Shown here: piece after piece, positions 27,355 through 37,433 of the stretch
Numbering within the stretch: the first letter of the stretch is position 1
How the letters are laid out: each line of letters begins with the position of its first letter
NCBI RefSeq assembly: GCF_001691555.1
Contig: NZ_MAYN01000008.1
Location: 638,617 to 702,616 of the forward strand
Length of the DNA: 64,000 nucleotides
Source of the DNA: Pantoea eucrina
Lineage (GTDB): Bacteria; Pseudomonadota; Gammaproteobacteria; Enterobacterales; Enterobacteriaceae
Direction of reading: 5' to 3'
The notes under the pieces: generated by a model
What the model saw: only the letters and a program-made list of their open reading frames with translations
What the model was told of the DNA's origin: nothing
Databases searched by the model: none
Translations under genes and position numbers: made by a program

Positions 27355-27930
27355 TCAGCTTGGATTTTTAGCCAGAACCCGTCGTGCTTCGCGGTAGCGT
27401 GTCTTCCAGTAGCTGTCATTAAGATTTGAAATCATTACGCCGCTGCTGGTAGAGGCATGAACAAAATTATCATTGCCCAGATAAATGCCAACGTGTCGTC
27501 CGGTAGAGCCGGCACGGAACAGCACTAAATCACCCGGACGCAGTTTACCGCGTGAAATCCCTTTACCCGTGTCCTGCTGCTCATACGTTGAGCGGGGCAG
27601 CTCCAGACCAAACTGGTCGCGAAAGGTGCGCTGAACAAAAGCAGAACAGTCGATGCCACGTTTGGTATCACCGCCTAAGCGATAGCGGACACCTTTCCAG
27701 TCGCTGTACTGTTCCATGATGCGGGACTTGATGTCCACATTCTGCACCATTTGTTCAAATTCGTCCTGAGACGCCTGAAGTAAAAAACCATTGTGGTTGT
27801 TAACTTCATGATTCTCGTTTTTCGCATTCTGGCCGTTATGGCTGCTACTACATGCTGATAAAAGTGTGGCTAATACTACCGCGGGAATAATCCGCCTGAG
27901 GTATCTCAGAATTGGTTGAGACTTGACCAT
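27355..27930 (-). CDS. mepS: MepS (Spr) murein DD-endopeptidase lipoprotein (191 aa)
   Basis: Outer-membrane lipoprotein that cuts D-Ala-mDAP crosslinks to allow insertion of new peptidoglycan. The lipobox LSAC places the lipidated Cys at residue 27. The NlpC/P60 domain has catalytic C95 (RGIDCSAFV), H146 (GRHVGIYLG) and H158 (FVHAS). In E. coli the level is set by proteolysis through NlpI-Prc. It lies between pdeN and lpxT, as in E. coli. Confidence 0.97.
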   Translation of the reverse strand: MVKSQPILRYLRRIIPAVVLATLLSACSSSHNGQNAKNENHEVNNHNGFLLQASQDEFEQMVQNVDIKSRIMEQYSDWKGVRYRLGGDTKRGIDCSAFVQRTFRDQFGLELPRSTYEQQDTGKGISRGKLRPGDLVLFRAGSTGRHVGIYLGNDNFVHASTSSGVMISNLNDSYWKTRYREARRVLAKNPS

Positions 27931-28445
27931 TATACGTGTGTTCCTTCGATGTCCTTACGACAGAATGTCGCCAGCCAGATGACAAAACGGGTTGAGATTA
28001 ATAAGTACCGCGGTCTAAGACAAATCCTTAATTACTAAAATGTGTTAATGGACACATTTTTCGCTCGGTTTGCCACCACATTTTATGCTGCACCAGGGTA
28101 ATCGAGCTTGAGGTTAACTGATTACAGACCGCGTGGCGAGTGGTTTTATATAAATTTCTATAGGTTTTTTTGATGTAAATTAAAACATTCACTGAACGGC
28201 TACTTTATCACCAGGTGGGCGTAATTAATGCGCAAATAAGCCGCCGCTTAAGCGGGCAATTCCGGCGTTAATGCTGATTTTCAGCGGGTTCTGACTGGAC
28301 AGGGGATAACAAGAGAAAATGTTAAGGCTTGTTTGCCATCATGTTTTCTTTTGATGGCAAACTGTTAGGTCGCTAATAGTTTTTTAAAGCATTAAATAAG
28401 CGCAGGCGGGTCACTTTTTGCTCTCCGGTTACCTGCGCTAAACAA
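27931..28445. other. mepS upstream / lpxT downstream region
   Basis: A 515-base AT-rich region without a convincing ORF. It should hold the mepS promoter near 27950-28080. A perfect 11-bp stem, GTTTGCCATCA (28331-28341) / TGATGGCAAAC (28352-28362), lies 84 bases past the lpxT stop and is not followed by a T-run in the lpxT direction. Confidence 0.5.
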
Positions 28446-29153
28446 TTACGCGCGTGGCTTATATTTGCCAGGCAGCGTGCGATATAGCCACGTCACCAGT
28501 TTGTCGCTGGCGGGCGTTAATAGCCACCAGCTTAAGCCAGCTAATATTACCGACAGCGAACCCACGGCAATATCGGTAAACCAGTGGGCACCGGCCATTA
28601 TGCGCGGCAGAGCAAACAGCACCACAATCAGCACGCCGGTTAAAAATGCCCGGAAGCCAAAATAGCGCCACATAAAGCAGGCAAAAATAATCAGCATCAT
28701 GCCGTGGTCGCCAGGAAAGCTATCGCGCGAGGCATCTTTTGCGGGAATGCCGGTGAGTTCGCTGACGCGATGAACATTATCAAAAAACAGCGTCGGGCTG
28801 GCATGTTTCACCGGCAGCAGATGGCCCAGCTGATTTAATACAACGGCCGTCAGCAGCATGGTGATCCCGATAGCCAGCATGCGCCGGCGTCCTTCCGGCG
28901 TTTCGCGTCGCCAGAACGCGAGGTAAAGCAGCCCCATCGCCAGCAGGGAAACCGCATCAAACCCGCGATAGTTGGTTATCGCTACCAGCACGGCAAACGC
29001 GTGGTGATCGACCATCAGATCGTTAAAGCTGAAAAAGATCCCTTTATCGACAGCGAACCAGAAACCGTGATTAGCGGGCAGGTACCAGGAGAGAAACAGC
29101 ATCATACCCAGTGCATTCAGCAGCAGGATAGTGACAAGACGTGTTGCGCGCAT
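28446..29153 (-). CDS. lpxT: LpxT lipid A 1-diphosphate synthase (235 aa)
   Basis: Inner-membrane PAP2-superfamily enzyme that moves a phosphate from undecaprenyl diphosphate to the 1-position of lipid A. The PAP2 motifs SRDSFPGDHG and PRIMAGAHWFTD are present among six helices. ATG at 29153 (MRATRLVTILLLN) lines up with the E. coli start; a GTG four codons upstream is also in frame. Neither has a strong ribosome-binding site. Confidence 0.94.
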   Translation of the reverse strand: MRATRLVTILLLNALGMMLFLSWYLPANHGFWFAVDKGIFFSFNDLMVDHHAFAVLVAITNYRGFDAVSLLAMGLLYLAFWRRETPEGRRRMLAIGITMLLTAVVLNQLGHLLPVKHASPTLFFDNVHRVSELTGIPAKDASRDSFPGDHGMMLIIFACFMWRYFGFRAFLTGVLIVVLFALPRIMAGAHWFTDIAVGSLSVILAGLSWWLLTPASDKLVTWLYRTLPGKYKPRA

Positions 29154-29199
29154 AAAAAGTGACACCCAAAAAGTAAAATAACAGGCAAACCTAGCGCAA

Positions 29200-30174
29200 T
29201 TAATTTAAACGAATCTTCAACAGCGAGGTCTGCAGCGCATTCCAGTCGGCTGGCTGATGATGGATCAGTTCAATACGGCTGTCAGGCGGGGTAACCGGGC
29301 GGGTTTCAATAAACAGATCGTCACCCTGTCGGTTCACGTTCACCAGACCATCCGGCGTACGCAGCACGCCTTTTACGCGATCAACCGGCGCATGTCGCGC
29401 CCACTCCAGCAGCGGAATGGTATCAAACTGTGTCTCTTCATCGAAAATCCAGCCGCAGGAAGCATAGCCCTGACCTTCGTTTAACGCACGCCGCCAGCGC
29501 GCCTGACCCTCCAGTTTCAGCGCCGCCAGACCCTGCTGGCGCGAGCTGTGGGGATGATGGACCGCGTCAGGAAGCGGGCGATCAATCTGTGCCGGCTGTG
29601 TCAGCAGGGCCGGGTCGATTTTACCCCATGCGGTTTCTGTCAGCAGGCGGTCACCCAGGTTATCCCGCTGCCAGTCCGCCAGACGCTGGCGATCTTCCGG
29701 CTGCCACCGATCGCTTTTACTGGCGACAATAATGTCAGCGGCAGCGAGCTGATCGCGAAAATTTTCGTTTGCGGCCACGCGCGCATCGGCAAGCTGGCGT
29801 GGATCGAGCAGGGTCAGCGTCGCATCCACTGTTATCCACGGCTGATACACCGCAGCGCGAAGCATGCTAAGTAACTGTTTGGGATGGCCTAGGCCGGTAG
29901 GTTCGATGATCAGACGATCGGGCTTTGTCTGCTTCAGCAGCATATTGAGTCCGACCTGCAGCGGCAGGCCGTTAACGCAGCACATGCAGCCGCCGGGTAT
30001 CTCTTTTAGCGCCGCGCCGCGGTTGGCCAGCAGGGCACCATCAATGCCCACCTCGCCAAACTCATTGACCAGAATCGCCCATTTCTCATTGGCCGGTTTA
30101 TGGGCGAGCAGATGCAGCAGCGTGGTGGTTTTGCCGCTGCCGAGAAAGCCGGTAATGAGGTTGACGCGCGTCAT
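29200..30174 (-). CDS. zigA: ZigA/YeiR zinc-binding COG0523 GTPase (324 aa)
   Basis: Member of the COG0523 G3E GTPase family, thought to deliver or handle zinc. The P-loop GFLGSGKT (residues 9-16), the metal-binding GGCMCC (C63, C65, C66) and a SKSD-type guanine motif (VASKSD) are present, with a CobW C-terminal domain. Length is close to E. coli YeiR (328 aa). GGGAG precedes the ATG. A candidate Zur operator overlaps the probable promoter about 80 bases upstream, suggesting induction in zinc starvation (inference). Confidence 0.93.
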   Translation of the reverse strand: MTRVNLITGFLGSGKTTTLLHLLAHKPANEKWAILVNEFGEVGIDGALLANRGAALKEIPGGCMCCVNGLPLQVGLNMLLKQTKPDRLIIEPTGLGHPKQLLSMLRAAVYQPWITVDATLTLLDPRQLADARVAANENFRDQLAAADIIVASKSDRWQPEDRQRLADWQRDNLGDRLLTETAWGKIDPALLTQPAQIDRPLPDAVHHPHSSRQQGLAALKLEGQARWRRALNEGQGYASCGWIFDEETQFDTIPLLEWARHAPVDRVKGVLRTPDGLVNVNRQGDDLFIETRPVTPPDSRIELIHHQPADWNALQTSLLKIRLN

Positions 30175-30252
30175 AGTTTCTCCCTGTGGCCTGCTGCATC
30201 TGGCAGGCAGTGAACTGAGCGTGCGGCCGGCAACGCGGACCGCGCCCGATAG

Positions 30253-30267
30253 TGTTATAGTATAACA
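30253..30267 (-). promoter_or_regulatory. Candidate Zur operator and zigA promoter
   Basis: TGTTATAGTATAACA is a perfect odd-length palindrome fitting the enterobacterial Zur core TGTTATAnTATAACA. On the minus strand it contains TATACT as a -10, with TTGTCC 16 bases upstream as a -35. It lies about 80 bases before the zigA ATG and just past the end of efpL. Confidence 0.7.
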
Positions 30268-30294
30268 ACCTGACGGGCGCGGACAACGCGGCGA

Positions 30295-30867
30295 TCAGTC
30301 GGCTCGACTCATATAGCGTCGTTCAGCCACATGAATGCGAATACGATCGCCATTGCTGAGGTATTCAGGTACCTGTACCGAGAGGCCGGTACTCATCACT
30401 GCGGGTTTCGTGCGCGCGCTGGCGGATGCGCCTTTGATGCCCGGCGTCGTATCAGCAATCACCATATCCACCGTTTGCGGTAGCTCCAGCGCCAGTACCT
30501 GACCCTCCATTGTCAGCACCTGCATGCCGGGGATCCCGCCTTCCGGAATAAACAGTAGCTCCTCGGCAATCTGCTCCTGCTTAAAGTTATAGGGCGTGTA
30601 ATCCTCATCATCCATAAACACATATTCATCGCCATCGATATAAGAAAAGGTTACCGGCCGACGGCTCAGCTGAATGGCATCGATAATATCGTCGCCTTTG
30701 AATCGCTCTTCGACCTTGAGGCCGGTACGGACATCGGTAAACCGCATTTTATAGAGCGTTGCCGCCCCGCGTGCGCTGGGACTTTGCACATCAATATCCT
30801 TCACCAGCAACAGCTTGCCGTTCCAGGTAACGGCCATTCCTTTTTTGATTTCGTTTGCCTTAGGCAT
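30295..30867 (-). CDS. efpL: EfpL (YeiP) elongation factor P-like protein (190 aa)
   Basis: EF-P paralogue that helps ribosomes through proline-containing and other stalling motifs. The tip of domain I is [12 protein letters not shown] with R33, the unmodified Arg that replaces the lysine of EF-P. The C-terminal [12 protein letters not shown]...[12 protein letters not shown] matches the family. The start [11 protein letters not shown] gives exactly the E. coli length; the four-codon longer start has no support. Confidence 0.95.
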   Translation of the reverse strand: MPKANEIKKGMAVTWNGKLLLVKDIDVQSPSARGAATLYKMRFTDVRTGLKVEERFKGDDIIDAIQLSRRPVTFSYIDGDEYVFMDDEDYTPYNFKQEQIAEELLFIPEGGIPGMQVLTMEGQVLALELPQTVDMVIADTTPGIKGASASARTKPAVMSTGLSVQVPEYLSNGDRIRIHVAERRYMSRAD

Positions 30868-31017
30868 GATGTTCTTCACTCAGAAAAGAGAGGTGCGCGT
30901 CACGTTACGCGCGCGATCGAAAACAGGCAAGTGAGGCCCGGTAAAATTGTTATCCGCGCATAGCTTTCAGGGGGCAGGGCTGCTATTGTCGCCGCGAAAT
31001 CTCTGCCGGAGCGCCTC

Positions 31018-31272
31018 ATGTTATGCCGCGACCAGTGCGGTGCCTGCTGCACCGCGCCCTCAATTTCTTCGCCTATTCCGGGTATGCCTCACGGCAAGCC
31101 TGCCAATACGCCCTGCATTCAGCTGGATGCGCAGCAGCGCTGCCAGCTGTTTGGTTCGCCACTGCGTCCGGCCGTCTGCGCAGGCCTGCAGCCTGGACCG
31201 GAAATGTGCGGCCGTAGCCGGGAAGAGGCGATGACCTATCTGCTGCAGCTTGAAGCAGAGACGGCACCCTGA
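31018..31272 (+). CDS. yeiW: YkgJ-family cysteine-cluster protein, YeiW (84 aa)
   Basis: Short protein with eight cysteines (3, 7, 10, 11, 33, 42, 54, 64) in the pattern C..QCGACC...C.....C...VCAG...MCG. This is the CxxxCxxCC zinc or iron-sulfur type cluster of the UPF0153/YkgJ family. A homologue sits at this place, between efpL and fruB, in E. coli relatives. GGAGCG lies before the ATG. The function is unknown. It appears intact here. Confidence 0.85.
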   Translation: MLCRDQCGACCTAPSISSPIPGMPHGKPANTPCIQLDAQQRCQLFGSPLRPAVCAGLQPGPEMCGRSREEAMTYLLQLEAETAP

Positions 31273-31445
31273 CGTGCTGTAAGTCTGCTGAAAATCTGCC
31301 CAACCGGCTGCCTTCACCTTCAGCACATTCATCAGCTGTAGCGTGCGAAAAATCTTAATTTCCCGATGAAGTGTGCGTAGCGTCAAAGATCTGTTCTTTG
31401 GTTTACGCATTTTCTTGCCTCAAAGGTCCGCCTGTACCATATTCC

Positions 31446-31459
31446 CTGAAACGTTTCAG
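31446..31459 (+). promoter_or_regulatory. Cra (FruR) operator 1 before fruB
   Basis: CTGAAACGTTTCAG is a perfect palindrome containing the Cra core TGAAACGTTTCA. It lies 88 bases before the fruB ATG. Confidence 0.85.
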
Positions 31460-31513
31460 CGTTGTAGTTGCGGCTAAGTGGCTGTGATGCAGCGTGTTTT
31501 TTCGCCATTAAGC

Positions 31514-31525
31514 TGAAACGATTCA
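31514..31525 (+). promoter_or_regulatory. Cra (FruR) operator 2 before fruB
   Basis: TGAAACGATTCA, a canonical Cra site, lies 67 bases after operator 1 and 21 bases before the fruB ATG. Cra released by fructose 1-phosphate would derepress the operon. Confidence 0.88.
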
Positions 31526-31546
31526 ATTCAGCAAGCGAGGAGAGAT

Positions 31547-32677
31547 ATGTTCCAGCTCGAAGTTCAGGCCATCCATACCGGCGCCACGGCACAGACAAAA
31601 GAAGACGCTATTCGTCAGGTTGCTGCCGCGCTGACTGCAGCAGGCAATGTTGCTGAAGGCTATGTCAGCGGCATGCTGGCTCGCGAACAGCAGACCAGCA
31701 CCTTTCTCGGCAACGGCATTGCTATTCCACACGGCACTACCGACACCCGTGACCTGGTGCTGAAAACCGGCGTGCAGGTTTATCAGTTTCCACAGGGCGT
31801 AGAGTGGGGCGAAGGGCAGATCGCCTATGTCGCTATCGGCATCGCCGCTAAATCAGATGAGCATCTGGCGCTGCTGCGTCAGCTGACGCATGTGTTAAGC
31901 GATGACAGCGTGGCAGAGCAGCTGAAATCGGCTTCCGCCGAAGATCTGCGCGCGCTGCTGATGGGTGAGAAGCAGGGAGCTGAATTTACCTTTGATACCT
32001 CGCTGATTGCGGTGGATGTGGCGGCGAACGATCTGATCACGCTGCAGGCGCTGAATGCCGGTCGTCTGCAGGCTGCCGGTGCAGTTGACGCGGCATTTAT
32101 TACAGAGGTTATCTCCCGCACACCGCTGAGTCTGGGGCAGGGGATCTGGCTGAATGACAGCGCGCAGGGCAACCTGGGCAGCGCAGTCGCGGTAAGCCGC
32201 CCGGCAGCACCGTTTGACTGGCAGGGCGAACGCGTGGCGCTGCTGCTGACGGTTGCCGCTGTGGATGAGCGTCCGCTGGAGGTGCTGGGTTACCTGAGCA
32301 ATCTGCTGCAGAACAATAAAGCTGAACGTCTGCTGAAAGCGGACGCAGCCGGTGTACTGGCGCTGCTCACCAGCGAAGTGGATGAAGCGGCTGAAGTCCT
32401 GACCGCAGAGTTTACCATCCGCAATGAGCATGGCCTGCATGCGCGTCCGGGCACGGCGCTGGTCAGCGTGATCAAACAGTTTAACAGTGACGTCACCGTG
32501 ACTAATCTCGACGGCAGCGGCAAGCCTGCTAACGGTCGCAGCCTGATGAAAGTGGTGGCGCTGGGCGTGAAGAAAGGCCATCGCCTGCGCTTTACCGCCA
32601 GCGGTGATGATGCGCCACAGGCGATGCAGGCAATTGAAGAAGCCATTAATTCCGGTCTGGGTGAGGGGGCAGCATGA
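31547..32677 (+). CDS. fruB: FruB fructose PTS diphosphoryl transfer protein (376 aa)
   Basis: Cytoplasmic phosphocarrier combining a fructose EIIA domain and an HPr-like FPr domain. Phosphorylated His62 lies in [12 protein letters not shown], and the HPr His298 in [12 protein letters not shown], matching E. coli FruB positions. The middle region (about 120-285) is the modulator domain. GAGGAGAG precedes the ATG. The gene is first in fruB-fruK-fruA and overlaps fruK by four bases (ATGA). Confidence 0.97.
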   Translation: MFQLEVQAIHTGATAQTKEDAIRQVAAALTAAGNVAEGYVSGMLAREQQTSTFLGNGIAIPHGTTDTRDLVLKTGVQVYQFPQGVEWGEGQIAYVAIGIAAKSDEHLALLRQLTHVLSDDSVAEQLKSASAEDLRALLMGEKQGAEFTFDTSLIAVDVAANDLITLQALNAGRLQAAGAVDAAFITEVISRTPLSLGQGIWLNDSAQGNLGSAVAVSRPAAPFDWQGERVALLLTVAAVDERPLEVLGYLSNLLQNNKAERLLKADAAGVLALLTSEVDEAAEVLTAEFTIRNEHGLHARPGTALVSVIKQFNSDVTVTNLDGSGKPANGRSLMKVVALGVKKGHRLRFTASGDDAPQAMQAIEEAINSGLGEGAA

Positions 32678-33612
32678 GCCGTCGCGTCGCCACCATTACG
32701 CTGAACCCGGCTTATGACCTGGTAGGCTTTACGCCGGAAATAGAGCGCGGTGAAGTCAATCTGGTGAAAACCACCGGCCTGCATGCGGCAGGCAAAGGCA
32801 TCAACGTAGCCAAAGTGCTTAAAGATCTCGGCATCGACGTCACTGTCGGTGGCTTTATGGGCCGGGAAAATCAGGACGGTTTCCAGCAGCTGTTCAGCGA
32901 GCTGGGGATAGCTAACCGCTTTCAGGTTGTGCAGGGTCGTACCCGTATTAACGTAAAGCTCACGGAAAAAGATGGGGAGGTCACAGACCTTAACTTCTCC
33001 GGCTTTGAGGTGACAGCACAGGACTGGGAGCGCTTTACCGCAGATTCTCTGACCTGGCTCGGCCAGTTCGATATGGTCTGCGTCAGCGGCAGCCTGCCCG
33101 GCGGCGTGACGCCTGAAGCGTTTACCCGCTGGATGAGCGATCTGCGTACGCTCTGCCCGTGCATTATTTTTGACAGCAGTCGCGATGCGCTGGTTGCAGG
33201 CCTGAAAGCAGCGCCGTGGCTGGTTAAACCTAACCGGCGCGAGCTGGAGATCTGGGCTAACCGCAAACTGCCTGAACTGCAGGATGTCATTAACGCGGCG
33301 CATGAGCTGCGCGAGCAGGGTATCGCGCACGTCGTGATTTCGCTCGGCGCAGAAGGCGCGCTGTGGGTCAACGCATCTGGCGAATGGCTGGCAAAACCGC
33401 CGGTCTGTGAGGTTGTCAGCACAGTGGGTGCCGGTGACTCCATGGTCGGCGGCCTGATTTATGGCCTGCTGATGCGTGAATCCAGCGAACATACGCTGCG
33501 ACTCGCTACCGCTGTGGCGGCGATGGCTGTCAGTCAGAGCAACGTCGGCGTAGCCGATCGTACCCGGTTGGCCGCGATGATGGCGCGCGTCGACTTACAA
33601 CCCGTTAACTAA
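32674..33612 (+). CDS. fruK: FruK 1-phosphofructokinase (312 aa)
   Basis: PfkB-family kinase that turns fructose 1-phosphate into fructose 1,6-bisphosphate. It has the N-terminal [10 protein letters not shown], the [17 protein letters not shown] substrate motif and the C-terminal [16 protein letters not shown] anion-hole motif with catalytic Asp. Its start overlaps the fruB stop by four bases, and fruA starts 19 bases after its stop. Confidence 0.97.
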   Translation: MSRRVATITLNPAYDLVGFTPEIERGEVNLVKTTGLHAAGKGINVAKVLKDLGIDVTVGGFMGRENQDGFQQLFSELGIANRFQVVQGRTRINVKLTEKDGEVTDLNFSGFEVTAQDWERFTADSLTWLGQFDMVCVSGSLPGGVTPEAFTRWMSDLRTLCPCIIFDSSRDALVAGLKAAPWLVKPNRRELEIWANRKLPELQDVINAAHELREQGIAHVVISLGAEGALWVNASGEWLAKPPVCEVVSTVGAGDSMVGGLIYGLLMRESSEHTLRLATAVAAMAVSQSNVGVADRTRLAAMMARVDLQPVN

Positions 33613-33631
33613 CAGCAGGAGAGCGATGATA

Positions 33632-35335
33632 ATGAAAACGCTGCTGATAAAAGATTCTTCACTGGGACTGGCCTCCGCACATCTGGCAACTGAACGTCTG
33701 CGCGCTGCAGCAGCACAGGCCGGACTGGAGCTGGTCAACAGTGCCGCTGAAGCCGAACTGATCCTGGTTGCCGGTGAACATATTCCGGAAGATGCGCAGC
33801 TGGCGGGCAAATCCGTGGCGTGCGTTGATGTGCAGCAGGCGCTGCGCGATCCGCAGGCGGCGATCGCACAGGCGCGGGCAAGCGCGCAGCGCTGGCAGCC
33901 TGCAACCGCGCCGGCAGCAGGCGCTGCGGCGGTGCCGGCTGCGGCGACAGCACAGAAACGCATTGTTGCTGTTACTGCCTGTCCGACCGGAGTAGCACAC
34001 ACCTTTATGGCGGCAGAAGCGATTGACGCGGAAGCGAAAAAACGCGGCTGGTGGGTGAAAGTAGAAACCCGTGGTTCCGTGGGTGCCGGTAACCCGATTA
34101 CGCCGGAAGAGGTGGCTGCCGCCGATCTGGTGATCGTGGCCGCAGATATCGACGTCGATCTGGCAAAATTTGCCGGCAAGCCGATGTATCGCACCTCCAC
34201 CGGCCTGGCGCTGAAAAAAACGGCGCAGGAGCTGGATAAAGCGCAGGCGGAAGCGAAAATTTATCAGCCTTCCGGCAGTCAGAGCGCCAGCGCACAGAGT
34301 GACAGTAAAGAGAAAGCGGGCGCCTATCGTCACCTGCTGACCGGTGTCTCCTACATGCTGCCGATGGTGGTGGCAGGGGGCCTGAGCATTGCGCTGTCGT
34401 TCGCGTTTGGGATCACCGCGTTTAAAGAGCCAGGCACGCTGGCTGCGGCGCTGATGCAGATTGGCGGCGGCAGCGCATTTGCGCTGATGGTGCCGGTTCT
34501 GGCAGGTTTTATCGCCTTCTCTATCGCTGACCGCCCGGGCCTGACGCCTGGTCTGATTGGCGGGATGATTGCTACCAGCATTAACGCCGGTTTTCTCGGC
34601 GGCATCATTGCCGGTTTCATTGCAGGTTACGCAGCGAAGCTGCTGAGCAGCAAAGTGAAGCTGCCGCAGAGCATGGAAGCCCTGAAGCCCATACTGATTA
34701 TTCCGCTGGTCGCGAGCCTGATCACGGGCCTGCTGATGATCTACGTTGTGGGTAAACCGGTTGCCGGCATCATGAGCGGTCTGACCAGCTGGCTGTCCAA
34801 CATGGGTACTGCGAACGCCGTGCTGCTGGGTGCCATTCTCGGCGGGATGATGTGTACCGATATGGGCGGTCCGGTCAACAAAGTAGCCTATGCTTTCGGC
34901 GTCGGTCTGCTGAGTTCGCAAACCTATGCGCCAATGGCCGCCATTATGGCTGCGGGCATGGTGCCACCGCTGGCAATGGGTGTGGCCACGCTGGTTGCTC
35001 GTCGCAAATTCAACAAAGGACAGCAGGAGGGCGGTAAAGCGGCACTGGTGCTGGGTCTCTGCTTTATCTCTGAAGGGGCTATTCCGTTTGCGGCGCGCGA
35101 TCCGATGCGCGTGCTGCCGTGCTGCATCATTGGCGGTGCCGTGACTGGCGCTATCTCAATGGCGATTGGCGCGAAGCTGATGGCACCTCACGGCGGTCTG
35201 TTTGTGCTGCTGATCCCGGGGGCGATTACGCCGGTGCTGGGCTATCTGCTGGCGATTATCATCGGTACCGCGATTGCCGGTCTCGGTTACGCCGTACTGA
35301 AGCGTCCGGAAGAGGAGCTGGCGAAAGCCGCGTAA
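33632..35335 (+). CDS. fruA: FruA fructose-specific PTS EIIBC component (567 aa)
   Basis: Inner-membrane fructose permease that phosphorylates fructose to fructose 1-phosphate. A degenerate N-terminal EIIB-like domain is followed by an Ala-rich linker (ATAPAAG-type, about residues 90-110). Next is the active EIIB domain with phospho-Cys in VTACPTGVAHTFMAAEA. The EIIC membrane domain begins near YRHLLTGVSYMLPMVVAGG. The start MKTLLIKD matches the family; an ATG two codons earlier, 4 bases from AGGAG, is an alternative. Confidence 0.97.
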   Translation: MKTLLIKDSSLGLASAHLATERLRAAAAQAGLELVNSAAEAELILVAGEHIPEDAQLAGKSVACVDVQQALRDPQAAIAQARASAQRWQPATAPAAGAAAVPAAATAQKRIVAVTACPTGVAHTFMAAEAIDAEAKKRGWWVKVETRGSVGAGNPITPEEVAAADLVIVAADIDVDLAKFAGKPMYRTSTGLALKKTAQELDKAQAEAKIYQPSGSQSASAQSDSKEKAGAYRHLLTGVSYMLPMVVAGGLSIALSFAFGITAFKEPGTLAAALMQIGGGSAFALMVPVLAGFIAFSIADRPGLTPGLIGGMIATSINAGFLGGIIAGFIAGYAAKLLSSKVKLPQSMEALKPILIIPLVASLITGLLMIYVVGKPVAGIMSGLTSWLSNMGTANAVLLGAILGGMMCTDMGGPVNKVAYAFGVGLLSSQTYAPMAAIMAAGMVPPLAMGVATLVARRKFNKGQQEGGKAALVLGLCFISEGAIPFAARDPMRVLPCCIIGGAVTGAISMAIGAKLMAPHGGLFVLLIPGAITPVLGYLLAIIIGTAIAGLGYAVLKRPEEELAKAA

Positions 35336-35347
35336 CCCGACGGACAT

Positions 35348-35376
35348 AAAAAAAGGGAGCTAAGGCTCCCTTTTTT
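35348..35376. terminator. Bidirectional terminator between fruA and nfo
   Basis: GGGAGC pairs with GCTCCC around TAAG, with seven A upstream and six T downstream. It closes the fruBKA operon and nfo. Confidence 0.93.
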
Positions 35377-35387
35377 ATTGCCTGTTG

Positions 35388-36233
35388 TCAGGCGTGCTGC
35401 TCTGCTTTAAGCCAGGCGATCTCATCTTTCCAGATATCGGGATTAATGGTCTCCAGAATCAGCGGAATATTGTCGAAGCGTGCATCTTTCATCAGCCAGC
35501 TGAACACGGTTTTGCCAATGTTGCCTTCACCGAGACTGTGGTGGCGATCGACGCGGCTGCCGAGTGCGCTTTTGGCGTCGTTCAGATGCATCCCGCGCAG
35601 ATAGTTAAAGCCCACCACGCGCTCAAATTCGGCAAAGGTTGCGATGCAGTCGGCTTCGGTCCGCAGATCGTATCCGCCGGCAAAGGTGTGACAGGTATCC
35701 AGACAGACCCCCACGCGTGATTTATCTTCGACGTGCTCAATAATGGTCGCAAGATGCTCAAAGCGGTAGCCGAGATTGCTGCCCTGGCCGGCGGTATTTT
35801 CAATCACCGCGACGACGTTTTGCGTTTTATCCAGCGTGATGTTGATCGATTCGGCGATGCGCTTCAGGCACGTCTCTTCATCGAGCTTCTGCAGATGGCT
35901 GCCGGGGTGGAAGTTCAGCAGCGTCAGACCAAGCTGGTCGGCCCGCTGCATCTCATCCAGAAAAGCGGCACGCGATTTCTCCAGCGCCTCAGCCTCCGGG
36001 TGACCCAGATTGATCAGAAAGCTGTCGTGCGGCAGGATTTGCGCGGAAGAGTAGTTATACCGCGCGCAGGCGCTTTTGAACGCGTCAATGGTCTGCGCAG
36101 AGAGCGGCGCAGCTTTCCACTGACGCTGATTTTTTGTAAAGAGCGCAAAGGCGGTGGCCTCCAGCTCATGGGCGCGGATCACTGCCTGATCCACGCCGCC
36201 GGATGCGCTGACGTGTGCACCGATATATTTCAT
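35388..36233 (-). CDS. nfo: Endonuclease IV (281 aa)
   Basis: AP endonuclease of base excision repair with a three-zinc site. [57 protein letters not shown] and LILETINPD are the family zinc-ligand motifs. AGGAG precedes the ATG at 36233. The frame continues 39 codons upstream, but that stretch does not look like the family and is left out. Confidence 0.97.
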   Translation of the reverse strand: MKYIGAHVSASGGVDQAVIRAHELEATAFALFTKNQRQWKAAPLSAQTIDAFKSACARYNYSSAQILPHDSFLINLGHPEAEALEKSRAAFLDEMQRADQLGLTLLNFHPGSHLQKLDEETCLKRIAESINITLDKTQNVVAVIENTAGQGSNLGYRFEHLATIIEHVEDKSRVGVCLDTCHTFAGGYDLRTEADCIATFAEFERVVGFNYLRGMHLNDAKSALGSRVDRHHSLGEGNIGKTVFSWLMKDARFDNIPLILETINPDIWKDEIAWLKAEQHA

Positions 36234-36289
36234 GCCGCTCTCCTGTGTGGGCGTTAACAAAAGCAAGGCGCACATGATAGCGGAAGCCG

Positions 36290-37330
36290 CTATGCCATGA
36301 AATGTTGCACCAGCAAATTCAGCGCACCGCCGCCGGCGATCAGCCAGCAAAACATTATCAGCCCCAGCAGCAGCGGCTTCGCGCCCGCCTGCTTCAGCGC
36401 GGAGAAGCGCGTGGTCAGACCCAGCGCTGCCATCGCCATCGCCAGCAGCAGATCAGCCAGCTGGTTCAGGGCGCTAATCAGTCCGGCCGGCAGCAGCTGC
36501 AGTGAATTAACCAGCGCGACTGCGATAAACAGCAGCGCAAACCACGGAAAGCTGTGTGCAGAGGTGGCCGTGCGCGGGCCACGCCGCCGGAGCCAGCTGC
36601 CCAGCAGCAGCAGAAAAGGGGCCAGCATCATGACGCGCAGCATCTTGGTGATCACCGCCATGTTCTCTGCTTCAGCGCCCATAGCGTGTCCGGCCGCTAC
36701 CACCTGCGCTACCTCATGCAGCGTGGAGCCGGTAAAGATGCCAAACTGCGCGGCGCTGACAGCCGGCAGCAGCGTAAACAGCAGGGGATAAATCAGGATC
36801 CCGGCAGTACCAAACAGCACCACCGTTGCCACTGCCACCGCCACTTTCGAGGCGTCAGCTTTGACCACGGGTTCCGTTGCCAGCACCGCCGCCGCCCCGC
36901 AGATGCTGCTGCCGGCACCGATCAGCCACACCGTCTCGCGATCCATTTTCAGCAGCCGGATGCCCGCCAGGCAGGTAAGCAGAAACGTTGTGCCAATAAT
37001 CAGCGTATCGATCACGACGCCGCGCAGGCCAACGCCGGCGATCTGCTGAACGGTGATGCGAAAGCCATAGAGAATAATGCCGAGGCGCAACAGGCGCTGT
37101 TTAGCCAGCAGCACGCCGCTATCGCAGTGAATGGCTATATGCGGATAGAAGGTATTACCTGCAATAATGCCGCCAATAATTGCCAGCGTCAGCGCGCCCA
37201 GACCGGCGTGAGACAGCCACGGCAGCGTGGTAAGCCAGGCGGCGCCAGCTGCCAGTGCCGCCGTAAGGACCAGACCCGGCACCACCCGGCAGGGCGGGAG
37301 CGCCGGTTTTAATATGCTAAATTCAGCCAT
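36290..37330 (-). CDS. yeiH: YeiH, UPF0324 membrane protein (346 aa)
   Basis: Putative inner-membrane transporter with about 10 helices, of the YeiH/UPF0324 family. Motifs are [39 protein letters not shown] and [15 protein letters not shown]. In E. coli yeiH is divergent from the LysR gene yeiE, which is linked to sulfite response, so a sulfite/sulfonate-related transport role has been suggested. Here a DUF1232 gene sits between them. Confidence 0.92.
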   Translation of the reverse strand: MAEFSILKPALPPCRVVPGLVLTAALAAGAAWLTTLPWLSHAGLGALTLAIIGGIIAGNTFYPHIAIHCDSGVLLAKQRLLRLGIILYGFRITVQQIAGVGLRGVVIDTLIIGTTFLLTCLAGIRLLKMDRETVWLIGAGSSICGAAAVLATEPVVKADASKVAVAVATVVLFGTAGILIYPLLFTLLPAVSAAQFGIFTGSTLHEVAQVVAAGHAMGAEAENMAVITKMLRVMMLAPFLLLLGSWLRRRGPRTATSAHSFPWFALLFIAVALVNSLQLLPAGLISALNQLADLLLAMAMAALGLTTRFSALKQAGAKPLLLGLIMFCWLIAGGGALNLLVQHFMA

Positions 37331-37433
37331 TAACCACCTCCTGAGTATGGCAATAGCCTGCGCCTCTCTGTTATAAAAGTGAAATTGATAATATCTTTAT
37401 AATCGACCGGAATAAGTGATAAGGAGAAGGGCT

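Noticed and set aside
31060..31410. Minus-strand ORF of 116 aa overlapping yeiW, with GAGG about 8 bases before its ATG
   Set aside because: Start signals are tolerable, but most of it is antisense to the cysteine-cluster gene and it is rich in Arg and Gln as shadow frames are. Not strong enough to report as a gene.
33659..34921. Minus-strand frame of 420 aa opposite fruA
   Set aside because: Composition is a mirror of FruA codons (His, Arg, Gln-rich) without any recognisable motif.
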